A stretch of DNA of 39,736 nucleotides, from the NCBI GenBank assembly GCA_949123685.1, contig CASBHZ010000021.1:1-39736 (forward strand), written 5' to 3'. Numbering within the stretch: position 1 is the first letter of the stretch; each line of letters opens with the position of its first letter. The notes below the pieces were generated by a model. It was not told the origin of the DNA and did no database searches. It worked only from the letters and a program-made list of their open reading frames with translations. The stretch comes from an uncultured Bacteroidales bacterium. Its GTDB lineage: Bacteria > Bacteroidota > Bacteroidia > Bacteroidales > Muribaculaceae. The translations under genes and the position numbers were made by a program. Positions 34,534 to 39,736 of the stretch are shown here, piece by piece.

Positions 34534-35538
34534 ATGGATAACGGACAGATAATATTATTTCAGACGCAGGGCGGTGAGACGAAGATTGAGGTTCGGCTCT
34601 CTAACGAGACTGTGTGGCTTACTGCCGACCAGATGGCGGAGCTGTTTCAGCGTGACCGTTCAACGATACAACGTCATATCAAAAGAATCTACGATGAAGG
34701 TGAGCTGTCCGCAGATTCAACTTGTGCATTTTTTGCACAAGTTCAAACGGAAGGGAAACGACAGGTTGAGCGTAAGATTCCCATTTATAATCTTGACATG
34801 ATTATCAGCGTGGGCTATCGTGTCAACTCTCATCGTGGCGTGCAGTTCCGGCAATGGGCTACCCGGGTGCTGAAGGAGTATATGATCAAGGGGTTTGCGC
34901 TTAATGACGATTTACTCAAAAATGCCGGACAAGGAAACTATTTCGACGAGTTGTTAGCCCGAATCCGAGATATACGCAGCTCTGAAAAGGTGTTCTACCG
35001 CAAGGTGCTGGAAATATATGCCCTCAGTATAGATTATGACCCTCGTACTTCCATCACCCAACAGTTCTTCAAGACTGTTCAGAACAAAATGCACTTCGCC
35101 GCTCATGGCCACACTGCCGCCGAAGTAATTTATGACCGTGCCAATGCCGAAAAGGATTTCATGGGTCTGACAACGTGGCGTGAGGCAATGCCGACCAAAC
35201 ATGAGGCTGAGATTGCGAAGAATTATCTCTCGGAGGAGGAGGTCGATATGCTGAACCGAATCGTCAACCTGTATCTTGACTTTGCCGAACTTCAGGCCAA
35301 GAGCCACGTCCCGATGTATATGAAAGACTGGATTCAGAAGCTCGATGATTTCCTGAAGCTGTCGGGTAAAGAATTGCTCACTCATGCCGGAAGCGTTTCA
35401 GCCGAAGTTGCCAAACTGAAAGCCAACGAGGAATACGACAAATTCCGCGAGCGCACCCAATATCAGCTATCCCCGGTCGAAATCCACTTCCTCGAAGCCT
35501 TTGAAGCCGAACAAAAGCGACTCCGCGCTAAAAAATAA
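34534..35538 (+). CDS. rhuM: RhuM-family protein
   Basis: The 334-residue protein is a typical RhuM: WLTADQMAELFQRDRSTIQR (HTH-like), IKRIYDEGEL, then YNLDMIISVGYRVNSHRGVQ with FRQWA, and the C-terminal FMGLTTW and YLSEEEVDMLNRIVNLYLDF blocks. RhuM was named in a Salmonella pathogenicity island; its biochemical role is unknown and it often occurs inside restriction-modification or toxin loci. GC content rises sharply here from the AT-rich STAND gene, marking a module boundary. It is followed by the helical gene after 11 nt, forming an operon with the Bro-N-Fic gene. Confidence 0.9.
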   Translation: MDNGQIILFQTQGGETKIEVRLSNETVWLTADQMAELFQRDRSTIQRHIKRIYDEGELSADSTCAFFAQVQTEGKRQVERKIPIYNLDMIISVGYRVNSHRGVQFRQWATRVLKEYMIKGFALNDDLLKNAGQGNYFDELLARIRDIRSSEKVFYRKVLEIYALSIDYDPRTSITQQFFKTVQNKMHFAAHGHTAAEVIYDRANAEKDFMGLTTWREAMPTKHEAEIAKNYLSEEEVDMLNRIVNLYLDFAELQAKSHVPMYMKDWIQKLDDFLKLSGKELLTHAGSVSAEVAKLKANEEYDKFRERTQYQLSPVEIHFLEAFEAEQKRLRAKK

Positions 35539-35549
35539 ATACAATACAA

Positions 35550-36998
35550 ATGAATGCATCTAAAGAAATATCACAATTGATTGCCCATGCGAACGAAGAC
35601 GATTTGCGCGATATTGTTTCAGGATGGGCCAACAAACATTCTGATTTCAAGGATTATGTCCGAAATTGCCTCTGCCCTTCGGTAGAAAATGTGGATTTCG
35701 CCCGCAAACTCAGTCAGGCCGTAAACCGCGAGACAAAAGAGTTCTTCTCGCGCCATGAAGTGAGAGAAGCGACTGACTGGAGCAATGTCTATAATGACTT
35801 GATAAAGCCATGGAGCGAAAACGCAGACTCGCTGTCTACCGAGAAGCTATATGACCTGTGTGACGTAATAGTCAAAGAGGTCGGTATGCAGGTGACTGAT
35901 GAGGATTTTTACGGCGATGATTGGTATGGCGATGATTTTTCCGGCAGTATTCAGGATATAATGGATGTATTGGGAAACATTGTCGGACTTCTTATGATTC
36001 GCGAGGATGTCAGCCACGATATTCTGAATTCTTTAGAAAAACTCATTAAAGCTGCTAAAAAGAAGGATGTGATAGACGACTACATTGGTTCGCCATACGA
36101 TTTTATTCTTGAACTTATCGCACTCAGACGCGACAACGATGAAGTTACGTGTGGAATATACGATGCTCTGATTGACGAGAATCTGGGTGATGAGGCAGGG
36201 ACGTGGGTGTGCCGTAAAATTGATTTTATCCGTTCAATGGGTCTTGCAGATGAAGCTCGCCAATATATGGAGGATGAAATACAGTATCCTGAAGTCTGCC
36301 TGAAATATTATAATGAGTTGCTTGATGCCGACAACTGGCTTGAGGCTATCCTCCTGCTCGACAGGGCGCAGGCAATCAAGGACAATGGCTCTTACTTCTA
36401 TTCGCCAAAGACTCCGAACTGGCTTGAACTTAAACAGCAACTTCTTGTGGAACATGGCACATTGGAAGAACGTATAGATAATCTCAAACGCCTGTTCTAT
36501 AACAGCTACAACGATAAAGCAAAATTCTATCATCAACTCAAGGAACTTGTTGACGGGGACAAATGGAACGCATTCTACCATAATCTGCTCTCAAAGGCAA
36601 CCGGTTATAATGTCATTGATGAAATCGCCCCATTCCTCATAGAGGAAGGTGAGTTTGACTGGTTATTCCGTCTCGTGTCGGAAGCAACGGCAAAGGATTC
36701 GACTGATTATCGGACTCCGTTAAAGTACGCCGGAGCATTGCGTCAGACTCATTTTGAAGAAATGCAGGCGATCCTAATCCGTACAGTCCGTGCATACGCT
36801 GCCGACCGTTTTCCTCCAAAGAAAAAGGTCAATTCATCGAAGTACTCATATTTTAGGGCAGATTTGGAATCGTTGTCAGAACTTGGGTATGCAAAAACGC
36901 AAAAGGAGATTGTCGAATTTTTACTGCAGGAATATCGATTCCGGCCATCTCTTGCTAAAGAATTGAGGTCTATAAAACTGGTTACGGACAATGAGTAA
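35550..36998 (+). CDS. Unknown helical-repeat protein between RhuM and Bro-N-Fic
   Basis: I do not recognise a named family. The 482-residue protein is acidic and nearly all-helical. It has no membrane segment or signal peptide, with TPR-like stretches such as LKYYNELLDADNWLEAILLL and FYHQLKELVDGDKWNAFYHN. An acidic insert DEDFYGDDWYGDDFSG lies near residue 120. It starts 11 nt after rhuM and overlaps the Fic gene by 8 nt (36991-36998), so the three are translated as a unit. Position suggests it binds or regulates the Fic protein, as adaptor or antitoxin; this is inference. Confidence 0.72.
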   Translation: MNASKEISQLIAHANEDDLRDIVSGWANKHSDFKDYVRNCLCPSVENVDFARKLSQAVNRETKEFFSRHEVREATDWSNVYNDLIKPWSENADSLSTEKLYDLCDVIVKEVGMQVTDEDFYGDDWYGDDFSGSIQDIMDVLGNIVGLLMIREDVSHDILNSLEKLIKAAKKKDVIDDYIGSPYDFILELIALRRDNDEVTCGIYDALIDENLGDEAGTWVCRKIDFIRSMGLADEARQYMEDEIQYPEVCLKYYNELLDADNWLEAILLLDRAQAIKDNGSYFYSPKTPNWLELKQQLLVEHGTLEERIDNLKRLFYNSYNDKAKFYHQLKELVDGDKWNAFYHNLLSKATGYNVIDEIAPFLIEEGEFDWLFRLVSEATAKDSTDYRTPLKYAGALRQTHFEEMQAILIRTVRAYAADRFPPKKKVNSSKYSYFRADLESLSELGYAKTQKEIVEFLLQEYRFRPSLAKELRSIKLVTDNE

Positions 36999-37863
36999 GA
37001 AGTCGATACGGTTTTTCAATGACCGCGAGGTGAGGGCGGTCTGGGACGACGAGAACAACTGCTGGTGGTTTTCGGCTACTGATGTGGTGCGGGCTATCAA
37101 TGACGAGCCTGATTATACAAAAGCCGGTAATTATTGGCGTTGGATCAAACGAAAGCTGACTCAAGATGGCATTCAACTCGTGAGTGCCACTCACGGGTTC
37201 AAATTCGAGGCTCCAGACGGAAAGCGGCGCAAGGCAGATGTTTTGAATAGCGAAGGCGTTATTCTTCTCGCCAAGTATTATCCCAATAATCGTGCGAGCA
37301 AATTCCTTGACTGGTTCACTTACAGCGACAATACCATTGACGGTCAGAGCCGCAAGAAGGCGTATACTCTGTTTGAAAGCGGTTTGCTGAACTCTCTGGA
37401 GCCGGGCAGCATGAAATGCCTGCAACAGATTCATGCCTACCTCTTCGGCGGTCTCTATGAGTTTGCCGGACAGATCAGGACGAAGAATATATCAAAGGGT
37501 GGTTTCACTTTTGCCAACTGCCTCCATTTCCCGACTATCATTCCTACCATTGAACGTATGCCGGAAACGACGATAGACGAAATCGCCGACAAGTATGTAG
37601 AGATGAACGTCGTGCATCCATTTATGGAAGGGAACGGACGCAGCACACGCATCTGGCTTGACCTAATGCTCCGTCGCTCGCTGAAACTGTGCGTAGACTG
37701 GAGCCGGATTGACAAGAACGAATATCTGACCGCGATGAGAGAAAGCGTTATTGACTCAACCCATATCAAAGCCTTGCTGAAAGGTGCGCTGACCGACAAA
37801 ATAAACGACCGCGAAATGTTCATGAAAGGCATCGACTACTCATATTATTACGAGGAAGAGTAG
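36991..37863 (+). CDS. Bro-N/Fic fusion protein (probable AMP-transferase toxin)
   Basis: Residues about 5-110 form a Bro-N phage-antirepressor-type DNA-binding domain (VRAVWDDENNCWWFSATDVV, YWRWIKRKL, EGVILLAKY). Residues 125-265 are a Fic domain with the exact catalytic motif HPFMEGNGRSTR (H209-R220), plus the flap KNISKGGFTFANC. Fic proteins with HxFxEGNGRxxR transfer AMP from ATP to hydroxyl side chains of target proteins. No exact inhibitory (S/T)xxxE(G/N) helix is seen; the C-terminus has the near match SYYYEE (S284-E289). It overlaps the helical protein gene by 8 nt and is the last gene inside the right end of the element. Confidence 0.88.
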   Translation: MSKKSIRFFNDREVRAVWDDENNCWWFSATDVVRAINDEPDYTKAGNYWRWIKRKLTQDGIQLVSATHGFKFEAPDGKRRKADVLNSEGVILLAKYYPNNRASKFLDWFTYSDNTIDGQSRKKAYTLFESGLLNSLEPGSMKCLQQIHAYLFGGLYEFAGQIRTKNISKGGFTFANCLHFPTIIPTIERMPETTIDEIADKYVEMNVVHPFMEGNGRSTRIWLDLMLRRSLKLCVDWSRIDKNEYLTAMRESVIDSTHIKALLKGALTDKINDREMFMKGIDYSYYYEEE

Positions 37864-37925
37864 GCTTACTCTCTAATACTGTCTATGCGTATCGGCGATC
37901 AAAAGTTACGCGGATTATTTGAATT

Positions 37926-37945
37926 TTGCCTGTAATTTGCCTGTA
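37926..37945 (+). repeat. Right integrase arm-type binding sites
   Basis: TTGCCTGTA at 37926-37934 and again at 37937-37945 (11-nt spacing) repeats the left-end arm sites, including the preceding GAATT context. They lie 56 nt inside attR. Confidence 0.75.
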
Positions 37946-37957
37946 GAAAATAAAAGA

Positions 37958-37996
37958 AGCGACTTAACTTGGTGATAATCACTTTGTTAAGTCGCT
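37958..37996 (-). terminator. Element-encoded terminator for tRNA-Leu at attR
   Basis: AGCGACTTAAC (37958-37968) pairs perfectly with GTTAAGTCGCT (37986-37996), 17-nt loop with an inner GTGAT/ATCAC pair. On the minus strand the stem runs into TCTTTTATTTTCT. It lies 4 nt from the att core, mirroring the hairpin at attL, and would terminate the leftward tRNA transcript after integration. Confidence 0.78.
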
Positions 37997-38000
37997 ATTG

Positions 38001-38015
38001 TGGTGCCCAGAACAG
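38001..38015. other. attR: attR core (15 bp) within tRNA-Leu 3' end
   Basis: TGGTGCCCAGAACAG equals 22168-22182. Read on the minus strand it is the last 15 nt of tRNA-Leu, including CCA, so integration leaves the tRNA intact. Confidence 0.8.
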
Positions 38016-38084
38016 GACTCGAACCTGCACGCCTCGCAGCACTCGCACCTGAAACGAGCGCGTCTACCATTCCGCCACCTGGGC
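38001..38084 (-). tRNA. tRNA-Leu (anticodon CAG), CCA encoded
   Basis: On the minus strand the acceptor arm GCCCAGG pairs with TCTGGGC (one G-U), followed by A73 and encoded CCA. The anticodon arm is CTCGT-TTCAGGT-GCGAG, giving CAG. A long variable arm (TGCTGCGAGGCGT) is the class II feature of tRNA-Leu, and the T arm contains GTTCGAGTC. It is the integration target of the element to its left. Confidence 0.95.
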
Positions 38085-38132
38085 ATTTGTTTTGTTGCTG
38101 GGTGAGGCTCGTTGCCTACTCATCGTATTTCG

Positions 38133-38207
38133 TCGGGGTGAAAGGATTCGAACCTTCGACCCCCTGCTCCCAAAGCAGGTGCGCTAACCGGACTGCGCTA
38201 CGCCCCG
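38133..38207 (-). tRNA. tRNA-Pro (anticodon TGG)
   Basis: The minus strand folds as CGGGGCG acceptor, D arm GCGC-AGTCCGGTTA-GCGC, anticodon arm CCTGC-TTTGGGA-GCAGG (anticodon TGG), and T arm GAAGG-TTCGAAT-CCTTT, ending ACCCCG plus A73 without encoded CCA. One C-A mismatch is seen at acceptor positions 6-67. It lies 48 bp upstream of tRNA-Leu and is probably in the same transcript. Confidence 0.93.
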
Positions 38208-38490
38208 AAAATTTCTGCAAAGGTATATATAATTTTTGATATTTCAAATTTTATTGAATACAATTACTGATTTTATATCAAATCGAGGGTGTATTCAGCC
38301 AATTTTTGCCTAATTCGACCAAATTGTTTGATTGTTTGAAAGTTTTAAACTATTTTTGCTTCTATTGTATGAAGTGTCTGGTGCTAACCGGATTTTAAGT
38401 ATGATATATAACTCAGAGAATATCTTAAAATCTGTATAGACTAAAAATCTGGTTAAGTTTAGGCAGTTTCTAAAACATTCTCTTACGCTT

Positions 38491-39282
38491 ATGTTTATGT
38501 CGGATATGGATGTTTTTAGTCCGGATTGCTATTATTCTGTGGTGGGGGGCATGATGGCGCTTGCCGTGGTGGTGTTTATCGTGTTACAGCGTGTCACCGC
38601 CGGCTATGGCATGATGTATAGCCGGAAGTGGGGACCGGCGGTTAATAATCGCCTCGGATGGGTGTTGATGGAGTCGCCTGTGTTTTTCGCGATGTTGGCG
38701 TTGTGGCTCATGAGTCCTCGCCGTTGGGATCCGGCTCCCATGACAATGGCTCTGTTTTTCCTTTTCCATTATTTCCAGCGTTCGTTCGTGTTCCCGATGA
38801 TGATAAAGGGGAAGAGCCGTATGCCGATTGTTGTAGTGATCTTGGGGGTGGTGTTCAATCTCATAAATTCATATATGATAGGGGGGTGGCTGTTCTATGT
38901 CGCTCCGGTCGGGATGTATCCGGTGTCATGGCTGTGGAGCCCGCTATTTATTCTCGGCACTGTGATTTTCTTTGCAGGCATGGCTGTCAACTGGAATGCG
39001 GATCATATCATAAGGAATCTTCGCAAGCCGGGTGATATGCGACATTACATACCTCGTGGCGGTTTCTATCGTTATGTCACATCAGCAAATTATTTTGGAG
39101 AGTTGCTTGAATGGATCGGCTATGCGATCCTTACGTGGAGTGTGGGCGGTCTCGCCTTCGCTGTCTGGACATTCGCCAACCTTGCTCCTCGGGCACGTAA
39201 GATTCATGCCCGTTATGTGAGGGAGTTTGGCGATGAGTATAGCAGGCTCGGAAGAAGGTATATAATCCCATTTTTATATTGA
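38491..39282 (+). CDS. Steroid 5-alpha-reductase family protein (SRD5A homologue)
   Basis: The 263-residue integral membrane protein has about six hydrophobic segments. Its C-terminal half closely matches the 3-oxo-5-alpha-steroid 4-dehydrogenase domain: DHIIRNLRKPGDMRHYIPRG, YRYVTSANYFGELLEWIGYA, WSVGGLAFAVWTFANLAPRA, ending RRYIIPFLY. By family, these enzymes use NADPH to reduce the delta-4 double bond of 3-oxosteroids with alpha stereochemistry. Homologues in gut Bacteroidales act on bile-acid-derived 3-oxo-4-ene steroids. The ATG at 38491 is used; in-frame Met codons follow two and five codons later. A flavin reductase begins 2 nt downstream. The 38208-38490 gap upstream is AT-rich without a clear promoter. 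Confidence 0.93.
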   Translation: MFMSDMDVFSPDCYYSVVGGMMALAVVVFIVLQRVTAGYGMMYSRKWGPAVNNRLGWVLMESPVFFAMLALWLMSPRRWDPAPMTMALFFLFHYFQRSFVFPMMIKGKSRMPIVVVILGVVFNLINSYMIGGWLFYVAPVGMYPVSWLWSPLFILGTVIFFAGMAVNWNADHIIRNLRKPGDMRHYIPRGGFYRYVTSANYFGELLEWIGYAILTWSVGGLAFAVWTFANLAPRARKIHARYVREFGDEYSRLGRRYIIPFLY

Positions 39283-39284
39283 TC

Positions 39285-39690
39285 ATGGAAACGAAACTTT
39301 TTACATCAGCGTATATCGGTCCTGTGGAATTGCGGAACCGCACTATCCGGTCGGCTGCATTCGAGGGTATGGGGCGTGACAACGGTCCCACGGAAATGTT
39401 GCGTGATTATCACCTGTCGGTGGCTCGGGGCGGGGTGGGTATGACCACATTGGCTTATGCCGGAATCAACCGGTCGGCTCTGTCTTTCAAAACGCAGTTG
39501 TGGCTGCGTCAGGAGATTGTCAAGCCATTGCGCGAAATCACTGATGGTATCCATGCTGCCGGAGCCAAGGCTTCAATCCAGATCGGTCATTGCGGTAATA
39601 TGACGCATCGTTCCACTGCCGGAGGGATGCCTGTCGGTGCTTCAACAGGTTTCAACCTGTATTCCCCTACGTTCTGTCGCGGGCTTAGGG
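39285..39690 (+). CDS. Old Yellow Enzyme-family NAD(P)H:flavin oxidoreductase, 5' part only
   Basis: The first 135 codons are present before the adapter cuts the gene. The protein opens METKLFTSAYIGPVELRNRT, followed by SAAFEGMG, YHLSVARGGVGMTTLAYAGI and HAAGAKASIQIGHCG. This is the N-terminal TIM-barrel half of OYE/2,4-dienoyl-CoA-reductase-type flavoenzymes, the family that includes BaiCD and bacterial 5-beta-reductases. The 2-nt gap to the SRD5A gene implies co-translation and a shared steroid or bile-acid reduction pathway. The C-terminal domains are outside the window. Confidence 0.9.
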
Positions 39691-39736
39691 AGATCGGAAG
39701 AGCGTCGTGTAGGGAAAGAGGGTGTCTCCTTGTGTT
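39691..39736 (-). other. Illumina-type adapter with index at contig end (artefact)
   Basis: The 46 bases starting AGATCGGAAGAGCGTCGTGT are the reverse complement of the left-end adapter, including the same 8-nt index, with two differences (at the positions matching left bases 1 and 16). Genomic sequence ends at about 39690. Confidence 0.97.

Larger units (their letters stand above)
22168..38015. mobile_element. 15.8 kb integrative element in tRNA-Leu with defence cargo
   Basis: Boundaries are the 15-bp att cores. A tyrosine integrase lies about 240 bp inside the left end, and TTGCCTGTA arm-type repeats lie inside both ends (22301-22394 and 37926-37945). Cargo is, in order: YhcG-like nuclease, MobA-like remnant and candidate oriT, DUF3408-like and excisionase-like proteins, a BcgI-like restriction-modification pair, a metallophosphoesterase-STAND NTPase, and a RhuM/helical/Bro-N-Fic operon. 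There are no relaxase, type IV secretion, phage structural or replication genes, so it cannot transfer alone. GC differs sharply between cargo blocks, indicating mosaic origin. Confidence 0.82.

Noticed and set aside
22168..38015. The element as a prophage or self-transferable conjugative element
   Set aside because: No capsid, tail, terminase, lysis, relaxase, coupling or type IV secretion genes are present.
38000..38239. A 79-codon plus-strand open frame reading MVPRTGLEPARLAALAPETS
   Set aside because: It is the antisense of tRNA-Leu and tRNA-Pro, a well-known spurious ORF type.
1..39736. CRISPR array or rRNA operon
   Set aside because: No regularly spaced identical repeats of CRISPR size with variable spacers, and no rRNA sequence, were seen.

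Overview
The window is a Bacteroidota (order Bacteroidales) chromosomal contig, most likely from a gut commensal of the Muribaculaceae/Bacteroidaceae type. The evidence is a secreted protein with a type IX secretion (T9SS) tail, the short forms of Pgi and LysS, promoters of the Bacteroides TAnnTTTG -7 class, weak Shine-Dalgarno signals, a plug-and-barrel outer-membrane protein beside a two-component system, and a Bacteroides-type tyrosine integrase. Both ends (1-46 and 39691-39736) are Illumina-type adapter in inverted orientation, so the first and last gene neighbourhoods are cut artificially and the extreme ends are not biology.

Region 1 (64-8982) is ordinary chromosome: a 1713-residue secreted endonuclease/exonuclease/phosphatase-fold protein, then pgi, lysS and a DnaQ-like exonuclease on the minus strand. 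Region 2 (9041-11877) is a decaying accessory patch: vsr broken by an in-frame TGA, an intact hipB followed by a hipA that has lost its N-terminus, an AraC C-terminal scrap, and a helical hypothetical gene. Region 3 (11926-16684) holds a YjaB-like acetyltransferase and a response regulator/histidine kinase pair, divergent from an outer-membrane beta-barrel gene. The shared intergenic region carries two kinds of tandem direct repeat that look like the regulator's operator.

Region 4 (16894-20537) is a second accessory patch: a RhuM-like DNA-binding protein and Doc-type toxin pair, an unknown AT-rich membrane protein, the 3' scrap of a RhuM/Fic gene, and an AbiH-family phage-defence gene. A retropepsin-like aspartyl protease (20832-22004) follows.

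Region 5 (22168-38015) is a 15.8 kb integrative element inserted at the 3' end of tRNA-Leu(CAG). The 15-bp core TGGTGCCCAGAACAG flanks it, the integrase lies just inside the left end, and matching TTGCCTGTA arm-type sites lie just inside both ends. The cargo is defence-like: a YhcG/DUF1016 PD-(D/E)XK nuclease; a mob remnant (MobA-like protein without a relaxase, and a candidate oriT hairpin); DUF3408-like and excisionase-like proteins; a BcgI-like nuclease-methylase with a one-base frameshift and a half-length specificity subunit; a 1427-residue metallophosphoesterase-STAND NTPase fusion; and a compact RhuM / helical-repeat / Bro-N-Fic operon. The STAND fusion and the Fic operon are the best candidates for undescribed conflict systems.

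Region 6 (38001-39690) contains tRNA-Leu, tRNA-Pro(TGG), a close homologue of eukaryotic steroid 5-alpha-reductase, and the start of an Old Yellow Enzyme-family reductase 2 nt downstream. This pairing suggests reductive steroid or bile-acid metabolism.
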